Of a DNA stretch of 64,000 nt, positions 36,473 through 46,702 are shown one piece after another. The notes under the pieces are model-generated. The model had not been told where the DNA came from and did no database searches. It saw only the letters and a list, made by a program, of their open reading frames with translations. The translations under genes were made by a program, and so were the position numbers. The stretch is from an uncultured Acidobacteriota bacterium (lineage in GTDB: Bacteria; Acidobacteriota; UBA6911; RPQK01; JAJDTT01): the NCBI GenBank assembly GCA_951812665.1, contig CATOST010000045.1, forward strand, positions 1 to 64,000, written 5' to 3'. Positions within the stretch are counted from its first letter, which is position 1; every line of letters begins with the position of its first letter.

Positions 36473-39151
36473 CTAGAAGGTATACCCTACCGTAAATCGA
36501 ATGTTCTTGCGACGTTCCTGCATCGGATAACGGATCCCGTTCACCGTAACCGTGGTATCCATGACCATGGGATTGTAGGCGAATATGAGGCGAAACGGCT
36601 GGTTGAGCATCGGCATCACAAACTGGAATTCCATCCCCGTCGACATCCGCCAAACATCGTTGGTGCTCTCCACCAGGTCAATCGCCGTGTTCGGTCCGAA
36701 CAGAACCAGCTTGTTCTTCTTCAGTACCGTGTTGATCCCGAAATCCGCGAATGCGGCCAGATGAATGGGCCCGGCCACGGGAATTCGGTACTCGCCGGTA
36801 AAGAGTAAAGATGTGTCTCCACCCGCGGGCACCAGATTCTCGCTCAGGGCCGGAAGTCCCGTCCGGCGATCGATGATGGGATTTCCCGATTCGTCCCTCA
36901 AGGGTGATCGAGTCTTGGCCCACGGTGTCACCGATCTCAGATCGAACCCCCGAAAGTCGAACTCGCCGCCCCGGTAGATGCGTTCGAAGAACGGCACCGT
37001 CATGGGGCCGCCGTTGGGCAGTTTTCCGTACGGGAGCAGGTGCAGAAACTGAGCTCGAAAGCCCATACTGTTGCGGCCGCCGCTCAACCAGCGGTCTTCC
37101 ATGAATTTCTGATATTCGAGGATGGGGGAAACGACGTTGTAGGTCCCCCCCAAGGGCCCCCCGGCAAGAGGAACCTGGAGTCGCAACATGGACCCCCGGG
37201 TGGCGCCAAAAAATGCGTTCTTGCTGTTGTAGGTCCAACTGGGGGTGACCTCGCTCCGGATGATGCCTTTCTGGGCATCTTCGCGGCTGCCGCCGGGAGT
37301 GAACCCGGTCAGCTGACTCAAGGCAAAATCGCCGAAGGATTCCGCCACGTCCGTGATGCTGATCCTCTGGAGCTGATAAGAGAGTCCCACCCGCACCCAT
37401 CGCCACAGGGGATAGGCTGTCTGCACACTGAACCCGGTACTGCTCCGGGTAAAAAGGTTGACGTTGTTCTCGGGCAGGAACAGACCATAGAAGGCCGTAT
37501 AGGTATCGTAACGGAAGCGCTGGCTGAAGATGGAGAACCCCAGGGACAGGCGTGTATCCAGAAAATACGGTTCTTGGAACGAGAAATTGTACTGCTGAGT
37601 TCGAGTCCCGGTGACCGCCTGGACGTAGATTTGCTGTCCCAATCCCCGGAAGTTGTTGGTGGAATAACTGAGCCCGATGAACTTGCCGCTGATGCCGCTC
37701 ACGCCGCCCGTCAGGCCGATGGATTGTTGACTCTGCTCCTTGACCGTGACCAGAACGTCCACCTCGGCCAGATCCGGGCGCTTGACGACCTCGTAATCCT
37801 CCTCCTCGATCTTGTCGAAGAACCCCAACTGATTGAGGCGAATGACGGAAATGTCCAACAGGTCGCCGTTGAACTGCCGCTGCTCCTCCAGCAGAAACTC
37901 ACGCCGGAGGACCTTGTCCCGGGTCTTGGTATTCCCCAGGAAGTTGATCCGCTTCACCAGGTACTGCTTCCCTTCCTCCACCCGGATCGCGACGTTCATG
38001 ACATTTTCGTTTTCGCCCTTGTCGATCTCGGGAATCGCCTCCATATCCAGGTAGCCGTAGCGGGCGTAGAGCTTTTTCAGATCGTCGTTGGCCTTCTGCA
38101 GTAGGACCCAGTTGAAGACTTCACCTTTCTGAATGTTGTAGGCGCGGGTCAGGACTTCGGCGTCGAAGTTCTTGATGCCCTCCAGCTTGAAGTCGCCGAA
38201 CCTGAACTGAGGCCCCTCGTCGATGGGCACGGTGATGAAGTACTGTTGCTTGGTCTTGCGAAAACCGAAAAGAATGCCTCGGCCCGCCTCCACGATCTCC
38301 ACCTCGGGTTCGCCGAGCCGGGCCTCCATGTACCCCCGCTCCCGGTACTTGTCCATCATGTTGACGTGGAGATCGTGCTCCACCTTCTCCTTGATGTACT
38401 TGTCGAGACCCTTGAAGAGGGTGATGGGCCCCCGCTCCTTGGTCAGCTCCAAGCCTCCCCGCAATTCCTTGTCCGAAAAGACCGTGTTGCCCTCGAATTG
38501 AATCTTGCCGATCCTCACCTTGGGGCCTTCGTCGATGTTGAAGACCACCTTGACGGCGGAAGACGTGATCGGCTCGACGGTGACCTCCACTCGGCCCAGA
38601 GGGCGTCCGTTGGTGTCCAGCAAGGTCCGCAGGGCCCGCCGCGCCTTGGGCAGCTTGGCGCCGTCGAAGGGGTTGTCGACGGTCATCCCCACCTTGAGTT
38701 CCCGGAACTGCTCCAACACGTCCGATTCCTTGAAGGACTTCATGCCCTTGTATTCGATGGTCCGAATGAGGGGGCGTTCCTTGACCTCGAACAGGACGAT
38801 GGTTCCCGTCTCTCCCTCCATTTTCTTCACCTTGGCATCGAGGAAGAAATTGGTGTTGAGGAGACTCCGGTAATCGCGGAGGATCTGCCCTTCGTTATAG
38901 ACGTCCCCCTGCCGGCTCTGGATGTAGAAACGAATGGTGTCCTCGCTGATGCGCCGATTCCCGAGGATGCGGACTTCCTCGAGGCGGCCGACCGATTGGC
39001 GGTCCTGGGCGCCGAGAAGCTCGGAGCCTCCCCAGGAAAACACCAGAATCAGAAACACGATCCGGCAGATCCGGACGGCGTTCAGTCTCTGAGCAGCACG
39101 ATCTGGTTTGCCCATCTTCAAGATTCTATCCAGTGCCCTCCGGCAGGACAA
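36473..39151 (-). CDS. bamA: Outer membrane protein assembly factor BamA
   Basis: POTRA repeats, GGEFDFRGFDLRSVTPW, C-terminal aromatic FTVGYTF. Confidence 0.95.
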   Translation of the reverse strand: MSCRRALDRILKMGKPDRAAQRLNAVRICRIVFLILVFSWGGSELLGAQDRQSVGRLEEVRILGNRRISEDTIRFYIQSRQGDVYNEGQILRDYRSLLNTNFFLDAKVKKMEGETGTIVLFEVKERPLIRTIEYKGMKSFKESDVLEQFRELKVGMTVDNPFDGAKLPKARRALRTLLDTNGRPLGRVEVTVEPITSSAVKVVFNIDEGPKVRIGKIQFEGNTVFSDKELRGGLELTKERGPITLFKGLDKYIKEKVEHDLHVNMMDKYRERGYMEARLGEPEVEIVEAGRGILFGFRKTKQQYFITVPIDEGPQFRFGDFKLEGIKNFDAEVLTRAYNIQKGEVFNWVLLQKANDDLKKLYARYGYLDMEAIPEIDKGENENVMNVAIRVEEGKQYLVKRINFLGNTKTRDKVLRREFLLEEQRQFNGDLLDISVIRLNQLGFFDKIEEEDYEVVKRPDLAEVDVLVTVKEQSQQSIGLTGGVSGISGKFIGLSYSTNNFRGLGQQIYVQAVTGTRTQQYNFSFQEPYFLDTRLSLGFSIFSQRFRYDTYTAFYGLFLPENNVNLFTRSSTGFSVQTAYPLWRWVRVGLSYQLQRISITDVAESFGDFALSQLTGFTPGGSREDAQKGIIRSEVTPSWTYNSKNAFFGATRGSMLRLQVPLAGGPLGGTYNVVSPILEYQKFMEDRWLSGGRNSMGFRAQFLHLLPYGKLPNGGPMTVPFFERIYRGGEFDFRGFDLRSVTPWAKTRSPLRDESGNPIIDRRTGLPALSENLVPAGGDTSLLFTGEYRIPVAGPIHLAAFADFGINTVLKKNKLVLFGPNTAIDLVESTNDVWRMSTGMEFQFVMPMLNQPFRLIFAYNPMVMDTTVTVNGIRYPMQERRKNIRFTVGYTF

Positions 39152-39211
39152 TTTTTGATCGACGATCCCATCCCGATTTCTGACCTGGACTGGGAGATTA
39201 GTGAATCTGCA

Positions 39212-39366
39212 GCCCGCGGCATAAGTCTTCGTGGCCTCTGACCAAGGTCGCCTTCCGGCGGAAGGTTTTGCTCCTCGGTTACATACTCCCCGTATGCTTC
39301 CTCGTCACTCCTTGACCGGCGAACCGCTCGCCGCTTCGGGTCCTCCGCGGGACTTACACCACGGGC
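39212..39366. repeat. Intercistronic repeat element copy 1, imperfect terminal inverted repeats
   Basis: GCCCGCGGCATAAGTC...GACTTACACCACGGGC arms; ends 2 nt from the clpC stop codon. Confidence 0.65.
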
Positions 39367-39368
39367 CG

Positions 39369-41810
39369 TTACGCGATCCCGAATGACAGGGGAACACCTG
39401 CACTCTTGGATCCCTTGGCCCGATAGTACAATGCTCCACCCTTGATAAAGATGGAGAGAGTTTCCTTTTCTTTCAATTTTCCCTGAATGATCAACTCCGC
39501 AACCGGATCTTCAATATATTTCTGAATGGCTCTCCTCAGGGGGCGTGCGCCATAGGAACGGTCGCGGCAAGTCTTGTCTATGATCCATCTTTTCGCGCTC
39601 TTGCCCAACGATATGCGAATCTGCTTCTGGGACAGATTCTCGTTGCCCTTGTCGATGAGCAGATCGACGATCTTTCCCAGATCCTCTTCGGTCAGGGAAT
39701 CGAACAGGATGAGGTCGTCCACCCGATTCAAAAACTCGGGATTGAAGACCCGTTTCACCTCTTCCATGATGACCTCTTCCACCTTCTCCTTCCCCTGATC
39801 CGCTCCGCTCGCAAACCCCATCTGGGGTTTGTTCATCAGGTATCGGGCTCCGATGTTGGAGGTCATGATGATGATGCCGTTCTTGAAATCGACGGTATTC
39901 CCATGGGAGTCGGTCAACTGGCCGTCTTCGAAGACCTGCAGCAACAAGTTGAAGATGTCGAAGTGGGCTTTTTCGACTTCATCCAGAAGGATCACGCAAT
40001 AGGGATTGCGCCGGACACGTTCGGTCAGCTGCCCACCCTCTTCGTGCCCCACGTATCCAGGGGGCGAACCGATGAGCTTGGACACCGAATGTTTCTCCAT
40101 GTACTCGGACATGTCGAAGCGGATCAGCGCCTTCTCGCTTCCGAACAGGAACTCGGCCAATGATTTGGCCAACTCGGTCTTGCCCACTCCCGTGGGCCCC
40201 AGGAACAGGAAGGATCCTACCGGCCGGTTCGGATGTTTCATCCCGGCTCGGCTCCGGCGAATTGCACGGGCGAGCGCGGATACCGCCGTGTCCTGGCTGA
40301 TCACCCGGCGGTGCAGGTCAACCTCCATGCGCAGCAGCTTCTGGGTCTCCTCTTCCCGCAACGCGCTTACCGGAATCCCGGTCCAGCGGGAGATGACCTC
40401 TTCGATATGTTTCCGTCCCACCAACGGAGTGACGCGATTCTTGAGCTTCCAGCGATCCTTGACGATCTTCAGGTTCGCGCGCTCCACCACCTCGCGGTCC
40501 TTGAGTTGGGCCGCCCGGTCGAATTCCTTGGCGGAGATGGCGTCGTCCACTTCCCGGACGGTCACCCGAATCTTCTGTTGGAGAACCGTCACTTCGTCGG
40601 GAAATGAGGTGTAGTTGAGTTTCACCCTGGCTCCGGCTTCATCCAGGACGTCGATCGCCTTGTCCGGCAGAAATCGATCGGGGATGTAACGATTGGAATG
40701 GCTGACCGCAGCCTTGATGGAATCGTCGTCGTATTTCACCCGGTGGAAACTCTCGTAGCGTTCCTTGATGCCGTGGATGATCCGTATCGTCTCTTCTTCG
40801 TTGGTTGCCGCCACCTTTACAGACTGGAACCGGCGTTCAAGGGCCCGGTCCTTCTCGATGAAACGGCGGTATTCGTAAGGCGTCGTCGCCCCCACGCACT
40901 GGAGATCCCCACGCGACAGGGCCGGTTTCAGGATGTTGGCCGCATCCAGTGAGCCCTCTGCCGAGCCGGCGCCCACCAGCGTGTGCAACTCGTCGACGAA
41001 GATCACGAATTGGGGATTCTCGATGATCTCCTTCATGATGGACTTCAACCGCTCCTCGAACTGCCCGCGGTATTTGGTGCCGGCCACGATCAAGGAAATG
41101 TCCAGAGCGAGAATTCGTTTGTCCAGGAGCATGGTGGGAGCGTCGCCGTTGACGATTCTCTGCGCCAGGCCCTCTACGATCGCCGTTTTTCCCACCCCCG
41201 GCTCACCGACCAGAGCCGGATTGTTCTTGGTCCGGCGGCAGAGAATCTGGGTGACACGCTCGATCTCGGCCTCGCGGCCGATGAGGGGGTCCAAGTCTCC
41301 GCACATGGCCGCTTCGGTCAGGTCCCGGCTGAACTCGGTCAGGATCAAAGATTCCTTCACCTTATGCGGCGTGGGACGTCCCGGATTTCCAGACAGCTCA
41401 TCCCGAACCCGCGCCAGATGCAGCCCTTTTTCGGTCAGGATCATCGAGGCCGCCGACTTCTCTTCCCTGAGGAGGCCCAAAAGAATGTGCTCGGTCCCGA
41501 TATAACTGCAAAGCAGGCGTTCCGCTTCTTCGGCGGCAAACGTGAGCACCCGCTTTGACTCATCGCTCAGAGGAAGTTCGACTGAAGTCGAGACTTTCTC
41601 CCGGACTCCCGAACGACCTTCGATCTCCTTGCGAATCGTCTCCAGCGTGGTTTCGCTCCTGCGGAAAAAGCGGTTGGTGAGACCCTTGTCCTCCCGGAGC
41701 AGGCCCAGCAGGATATGTTCCGTTTCGATGGACCGGGAACCGAGCTGACTGGCCTCATATCGGGCAAAGAAAATGACCCGCCTCGCCTTTTCCGTGTACT
41801 TCTCAAACAT
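39369..41810 (-). CDS. clpC: ATP-dependent Clp protease ATP-binding subunit ClpC-type
   Basis: MFEKYTEKARRVIFFARYEASQLGSRSIETEHILLGLL, two AAA+ modules GEPGVGKTAIVEG and GPTGVGKTELAKS, UVR-like motif AKEFDRAAQLKDRE. Confidence 0.95.
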   Translation of the reverse strand: MFEKYTEKARRVIFFARYEASQLGSRSIETEHILLGLLREDKGLTNRFFRRSETTLETIRKEIEGRSGVREKVSTSVELPLSDESKRVLTFAAEEAERLLCSYIGTEHILLGLLREEKSAASMILTEKGLHLARVRDELSGNPGRPTPHKVKESLILTEFSRDLTEAAMCGDLDPLIGREAEIERVTQILCRRTKNNPALVGEPGVGKTAIVEGLAQRIVNGDAPTMLLDKRILALDISLIVAGTKYRGQFEERLKSIMKEIIENPQFVIFVDELHTLVGAGSAEGSLDAANILKPALSRGDLQCVGATTPYEYRRFIEKDRALERRFQSVKVAATNEEETIRIIHGIKERYESFHRVKYDDDSIKAAVSHSNRYIPDRFLPDKAIDVLDEAGARVKLNYTSFPDEVTVLQQKIRVTVREVDDAISAKEFDRAAQLKDREVVERANLKIVKDRWKLKNRVTPLVGRKHIEEVISRWTGIPVSALREEETQKLLRMEVDLHRRVISQDTAVSALARAIRRSRAGMKHPNRPVGSFLFLGPTGVGKTELAKSLAEFLFGSEKALIRFDMSEYMEKHSVSKLIGSPPGYVGHEEGGQLTERVRRNPYCVILLDEVEKAHFDIFNLLLQVFEDGQLTDSHGNTVDFKNGIIIMTSNIGARYLMNKPQMGFASGADQGKEKVEEVIMEEVKRVFNPEFLNRVDDLILFDSLTEEDLGKIVDLLIDKGNENLSQKQIRISLGKSAKRWIIDKTCRDRSYGARPLRRAIQKYIEDPVAELIIQGKLKEKETLSIFIKGGALYYRAKGSKSAGVPLSFGIA

Positions 41811-41995
41811 GAAGCGATTTCCATCTAAATTTAAGCAAACCGCAAATGCCCGAGCAAACGGTTCACCGACTCCGTAGATTATACACACGCATAGTGAAAA
41901 AGCCGGAAACCGGCGCCGCCAGGATCGCTCCGGGACCCGGAATCGCGCCCGATCGAGTTTGGAGCTCCGGAGACCGGCAAGAACATGGAATGCTT

Positions 41996-42077
41996 AACAG
42001 CCCGTGGCAAAAGTCATCACGGCATTCGACCGTCCCTGCATCGTGCGCGGACTACGTTGCGACCCGGTCACATACTC
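41996..42077. repeat. Intercistronic repeat element copy 2
   Basis: AACAGCCCGTGGCAAAAGTCATCACGGCATTCGACCG...CGGTCACATACTC, abuts the lolD stop codon; similar to copy 1 and copy 3. Confidence 0.6.
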
Positions 42078-42749
42078 TTAAACGAGTTTTCCTTGAAAGA
42101 CCTCCTTGCGGACGTTGCAAAGATCCGCGAGGGTGGCATTGTGGGTTGCGATCAGTGAAGTGAGTCCGTGGGTTCGATGTACTTGATCCAGCAGTTCGTA
42201 AATTCGCTCGGAGGTCGCGGGATCCAGATTGCCTGTGGGTTCGTCGGCCAACAACAGTCTGGGTTCTCCCGCCAAGGCGCGCGCGATGGCGACACGCTGC
42301 TGCTCACCGCCCGAGAGTTCCCCCGGCCGGTGCCGCATCCGGTCACCCAGCCCCACCTCTTCCAGTAGCGCTTCCGCCCGCTCGGATGCCTCCTGGTGGG
42401 AGGCTCCCCGCAGCAACAGGGGAAACATGGCGTTTTCCTGAGCGTTGAACTCGGGGAGGAGGTAGTGGAACTGAAACACGAAGCCCACGGTCCGGTTCCG
42501 GTACGCGGCCAGCTCCCTCCCCTGCAATCCGGTGATCTCAAGATCCTGGAAGACAATACTCCCTGAATCCGGTCTCTCCATTCCCCCGACCAGATGCAGA
42601 AAGGTGCTCTTGCCCGAACCGCTGGCTCCCGTGATCGCCACCATTTGGCCCGCCCGAACCGTCAGCTTCAAATCCACGAGAATGCGCAGTTGCTCCTGTC
42701 CCGAACGATAGGATTTCGAGAGGCCACGGATCTTGAGAAGATCACTCAT
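42078..42749 (-). CDS. lolD: ABC transporter ATP-binding protein, LolD-like
   Basis: [57 protein letters not shown]. Confidence 0.92.
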   Translation of the reverse strand: MSDLLKIRGLSKSYRSGQEQLRILVDLKLTVRAGQMVAITGASGSGKSTFLHLVGGMERPDSGSIVFQDLEITGLQGRELAAYRNRTVGFVFQFHYLLPEFNAQENAMFPLLLRGASHQEASERAEALLEEVGLGDRMRHRPGELSGGEQQRVAIARALAGEPRLLLADEPTGNLDPATSERIYELLDQVHRTHGLTSLIATHNATLADLCNVRKEVFQGKLV

Positions 42750-43968
42750 GGCGGAGCCCTTCCACCGGATCCAGCCTGGAGGCGGCGCGGGCCGGATACA
42801 GGGTGGCGGCAAAACTGATGAGAATCGCCAGCAGCGAAACCACCACCAGATCCCACGGATTCAACTGAAAGGGGACATATGGGATCGAATAGACACGAGG
42901 TTCCAGCTCGATCGCCTGGTAGGCGTCCAGGTACCAGGCGGTGACCGCCCCCGAGACGCCGCCCAGGCCGGTGCCGGCCAAACCGATGATGAGGCCTTGG
43001 AGCATGAACACCACGGTGACCGTTCGAGGAGTCCCCCCCATGGCGGTGATGATGGAAATATCCCGGTTCTTGTCCATGACCATGAGGGTCAGGGTGCTGA
43101 CGATATTCAGGGCAGCGACCAGAACGATGAGTCCGATGGCGACGAACAGGGCCAGCTTCTCCAGTTCCAGAGCGGAAAACAACGGCCTGTTCAATTCGAT
43201 CCAGGTGTTGGTGGCGAAATCATCGCCCATCGCCTCTTGCACTGTCCGAGCTTGGCTTTCGACCTCATAGATGTCTTCGACGCGCATTTCCAACGCCGAG
43301 GCCTGGTCCTTCGAAAGACCGAAGAAGGACTGCGCGGCGGCCAGCGGCACCAGAGCCCAATTGGAGTCGTATTCCCACAATCCGGACTCGAAAATAGCCA
43401 TGACCCGGAAACTTCCGACCCGAATGCTGCGGCCGAGGGGTGAGAGCTCGCCCCGTAGCCCGTAAGCCCGAACCGGTTCTCCAACCAGCGCTCCCAGCGC
43501 TCCTGCCAGGTCCTTCCCCAGGATGATGGGGAAGGGTCTGCCGCCGTCATGGAATCCTGCCGTGGTTCCTTCGATGATGGAGACACTCAGATTGGACGGA
43601 CGGCTCGGGTCTCCGCCGATCCCCTTCAGAATTGCCGCACCCTGTCTCGAACCGACCCGCAACATCGTCTGTCCGTAGACCGTCGGCACCACACTCCTGA
43701 TCCGGGGCATCTCATTCAGGGCGCGCGCGACTTCCTGATAACCCGTGATGGTCCGGTCCCGGGCGGGCAGAAGATTGAGATGGGAGGTGGCCCCCAGAAT
43801 GCGGGCCTTGAACTCCCGTTGCAGACCGTTGTTCAGGGCCAACGCGATGGTGAGGGCCATCACTCCGGCGGCTACCCCGACCACCGAGATGATGCTGATG
43901 ACCGATATGACGGCCTGCTTGCGCCGGGCTCGAAGGTAGCGGAGGGCGACAAACAGCTCGAAACGCAT
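42742..43968 (-). CDS. Lipoprotein-releasing ABC transporter permease, LolC/E family
   Basis: FELFVALRYLRARRKQAVISVISIISVVGVAAGVMALTIALALNNGLQREFKARILG; FtsX-like C-terminus. Confidence 0.92.
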   Translation of the reverse strand: MRFELFVALRYLRARRKQAVISVISIISVVGVAAGVMALTIALALNNGLQREFKARILGATSHLNLLPARDRTITGYQEVARALNEMPRIRSVVPTVYGQTMLRVGSRQGAAILKGIGGDPSRPSNLSVSIIEGTTAGFHDGGRPFPIILGKDLAGALGALVGEPVRAYGLRGELSPLGRSIRVGSFRVMAIFESGLWEYDSNWALVPLAAAQSFFGLSKDQASALEMRVEDIYEVESQARTVQEAMGDDFATNTWIELNRPLFSALELEKLALFVAIGLIVLVAALNIVSTLTLMVMDKNRDISIITAMGGTPRTVTVVFMLQGLIIGLAGTGLGGVSGAVTAWYLDAYQAIELEPRVYSIPYVPFQLNPWDLVVVSLLAILISFAATLYPARAASRLDPVEGLRHE

Positions 43969-44036
43969 TCACGCTCCTTATTTCGTCGCCTCTTCACCGA
44001 CTCCGAGTGAGGACAACCCGCCCAACGCCCGGCCTC

Positions 44037-45554
44037 TTACTCTTCATCCCGCGAGCCTCTTTCCCTTCGCGACGGGCGCAGGTGGGGAAAGAGAATCACT
44101 TCCCGGATGGAGGGAGAGTTGGTCAGCAGCATTGCAAGCCGATCGATGCCGATCCCCTCGCCGGCGACCGGCGGCATTCCGTACTCGAGGGCCCGGATGT
44201 AGTCCTCATCCATCTCGTGGGCCTCGTCGTTTCCCCGCTCCCGGTCGATCAACTGCTCCCGGAATCGTTGCCTCTGCTCTTCCGGATCGTTCAGCTCGCT
44301 GTAGGCGTTGGCCAGCTCCAGACCTCCGGCGAACAGCTCGAAACGCTCCGTGAATCGGGGATCATCGGTTTTCCGCTTGGAGAGAGGGGAAAGCTGCGCC
44401 GGGAAATCATAGATGAATGTGGGCTGGATCAAGTGCTTTTCGGCCACCGTTTCGAACAGCAGTCCCAGCATGCGATCCCAACTCGAACCCGCCGGCACTT
44501 CCAGGTTCCGGTCACGAAGCAGAGTCTTCAGCCCGGTGGAGTCCATCAGGCTCTCGGCCGAGGGGGCCTGTGGCCCGGGCCAGAACTGACGAATCGCATC
44601 CACCATGCTGTACCGTTGAAACGAGGAGAAGTCGATGGTCGCTGATCCGTACTCCACCTCCAACCCTGGGCAGACCTCCCGGACCAGACCCCCCAGCATC
44701 TCTTCCGTCAAATCCATCAGATCACCGTAGTCGCTGTAGGCCTGGTAGAACTCCAACATGGTGAACTCGGGATTGTGACGGGTGGACACGCCCTCGTTCC
44801 GAAAATTCCGGTTGATCTCGAACACCCGATCCAACCCGCCCACCACCAGGCGTTTGAGGTAGAGTTCCGGCGCGATCCTCAGATACAACGGAATTCCCAG
44901 CGCTTCGTGATAGGTCTTGAAGGGCCGGGCCGTCGCGCCTCCCGCCAGGACCTGCATCATGGGGGTTTCCACCTCCAGGAATCCCCTGGCCTCCAGAAAG
45001 CGGCGGAGGAACGAGATGATCCGGTTGCGGCGCACGAATACGGACCGCACGCGGGAGTTGGCCATCAGGTCCAGATAGCGTTGTCGATAACGTACTTCGA
45101 CGTCGGCCAGACCGTGCCACTTCTCGGGCAGGGGCCGGACCGACTTGGACAACAACCGCACCGAATCGGCGAAGACCGTCAGTTCTCCGGTACGGGTCCG
45201 CAGCAACTCCCCCTCCACGCCCAGAAAGTCCCCGATGTCCAGCAACCGGAACAGATCGTGTTCCTCGGGTCCCACCCGATCCCGGCGGACGTAGATCTGG
45301 AGGCGGCCTCCACCCTGGCTCAAGTGGGCGAAGCTGACCTTGCCATGGCCCCGAATCGAAACCATGCGGCCCGCGGTTCGAACCTTCCGCCGCGCGGCCT
45401 CCAGCTCCGCCGTCTCGAGTTGGGAGAAGCTCTCCAGAATCCAGGGAATTTCGTGGGTCAGGTCGTAGTTGGCGGGATAGGGTTCGTAGCCACCGGCCCG
45501 TATGCTCCGCAGCTTCTCCATCCGCCGGTCGATCAGTTCCTTTCCGGCGCTCAT
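44037..45554 (-). CDS. lysS: Lysyl-tRNA synthetase, class II
   Basis: GRMVSIRGHGKVSFAHL, ETPMMQVLAGGATARPFKTYHEAL, FRNEGVSTRHNPEFTMLEFYQAY, GIGIDRLAMLLT. Confidence 0.97.
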   Translation of the reverse strand: MSAGKELIDRRMEKLRSIRAGGYEPYPANYDLTHEIPWILESFSQLETAELEAARRKVRTAGRMVSIRGHGKVSFAHLSQGGGRLQIYVRRDRVGPEEHDLFRLLDIGDFLGVEGELLRTRTGELTVFADSVRLLSKSVRPLPEKWHGLADVEVRYRQRYLDLMANSRVRSVFVRRNRIISFLRRFLEARGFLEVETPMMQVLAGGATARPFKTYHEALGIPLYLRIAPELYLKRLVVGGLDRVFEINRNFRNEGVSTRHNPEFTMLEFYQAYSDYGDLMDLTEEMLGGLVREVCPGLEVEYGSATIDFSSFQRYSMVDAIRQFWPGPQAPSAESLMDSTGLKTLLRDRNLEVPAGSSWDRMLGLLFETVAEKHLIQPTFIYDFPAQLSPLSKRKTDDPRFTERFELFAGGLELANAYSELNDPEEQRQRFREQLIDRERGNDEAHEMDEDYIRALEYGMPPVAGEGIGIDRLAMLLTNSPSIREVILFPHLRPSRRERGSRDEE

Positions 45555-45617
45555 CTTCCCGCTCCCCGATCCCGGGTCCTCCCTGCGTCCCCCGCCGCGC
45601 GCGTCATTTCTCTCTCC

Positions 45618-46043
45618 TCAACCGGTCTCCCTTTCCGCATCCTCCGCATCCAGTTCCTTCCGAATGGCGTCCAGGATACCGTTGACGAAATCCGCCGATC
45701 GCTCGGTCCCGTATTTTCGTGCGATCTCGATGGCCTCGCTGATGACCACCACCTTGGGCGTGTCCAAAAAGAGGAACTCGGTGATCCCCAGGCGCAGCAC
45801 GTTTCGATCGACCGCCGAAATCCGTCTCAATTTCCAGTTGTCGCAATGACGTCGGATCAGGGCGTCGATTCTGCTCCTGGCTTGCAGTGACTTCCCGAAG
45901 AGGTGACCTGCGAAGGTTCGGGCCTCTTCAGCCGCGGCATGTACGCCCCAGAAGGACCGCGCCACTACCGAGCCCGGGTCCCGGGTCACCTCCTGCTGAT
46001 AGAGCATCTGCAGGGCGAATTCACGAGCCCTCCTTCTACTCAT
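45618..46043 (-). CDS. nusB: Transcription antitermination factor NusB
   Basis: SRRRAREFALQMLYQQEV, ISAVDRNVLRLGITEFLF, SADFVNGILDAI. Confidence 0.95.
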   Translation of the reverse strand: MSRRRAREFALQMLYQQEVTRDPGSVVARSFWGVHAAAEEARTFAGHLFGKSLQARSRIDALIRRHCDNWKLRRISAVDRNVLRLGITEFLFLDTPKVVVISEAIEIARKYGTERSADFVNGILDAIRKELDAEDAERETG

Positions 46044-46182
46044 ATCAGTCTACTGAACCAGGGGAGTGGTGCCACCAGCCGGTGGGATTGATCGTCTCGC
46101 GCCCGGCAGGAGGCCATTCCCGGTCTGAACCTGGGAGCCGGAGACCAGGAGGCGCGTCCCTTCTCCGTGTCCACCGGGCGCA

Positions 46183-46656
46183 TCACCCGTCCGCCAGCTT
46201 CTGACGAGCCAGGTCAGCCATTTCCACCGCAGCGGACGCCGCTTCCGCACCCTTGTTGCCATGCTTCAATCCGGCACGATTGATGGCTTGTTCGGTGGTA
46301 TCCGCCGTGATCAGGCCGTAGGTGATGGGGACGCCCTGCTCCAGTGCCAACCGCGACAGGGCTCCGGTCACATGCGAAGCCAAGTATTCGTAATGGTCCG
46401 TCTCTCCCCGAATCAGGGTCCCGAGGCAGACGACCGCGTCGCAGATCCCGGCGGAAGCCAGTTGCCGGGCGGCAAAAGGGATTTCGAAGCTCCCAGGCAC
46501 ATGAACGACGGTCACACCCTCATCCGGGACTCCGAGCCGGTCGAGCAGGTCCAACGCCCCCTTCAGAAGCCGATCGGTGACCAACTCGTTGAAGCGGCTG
46601 ACTACCACGCCGATCCTGAGATCCGCGCCATCCAAACGTCCTGTGATTTCCTTCAC
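46183..46656 (-). CDS. ribH: 6,7-dimethyl-8-ribityllumazine synthase
   Basis: RIGVVVSRFNELVTDRLLKGALDLL, VHVPGSFEIPFAARQLA, GTLIRGETDHYEYLAS. Confidence 0.96.
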   Translation of the reverse strand: MKEITGRLDGADLRIGVVVSRFNELVTDRLLKGALDLLDRLGVPDEGVTVVHVPGSFEIPFAARQLASAGICDAVVCLGTLIRGETDHYEYLASHVTGALSRLALEQGVPITYGLITADTTEQAINRAGLKHGNKGAEAASAAVEMADLARQKLADG

Positions 46657-46702
46657 GTCCCTGTCTCCCGGATCCCAGTCTACTACGACCGGACTTTCGG
46701 CT

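Noticed and set aside
39212-39366. Possible structured ncRNA or IS remnant between clpC and bamA
   Set aside because: No transposase or known RNA family recognised; better explained as one copy of the repeat family reported above
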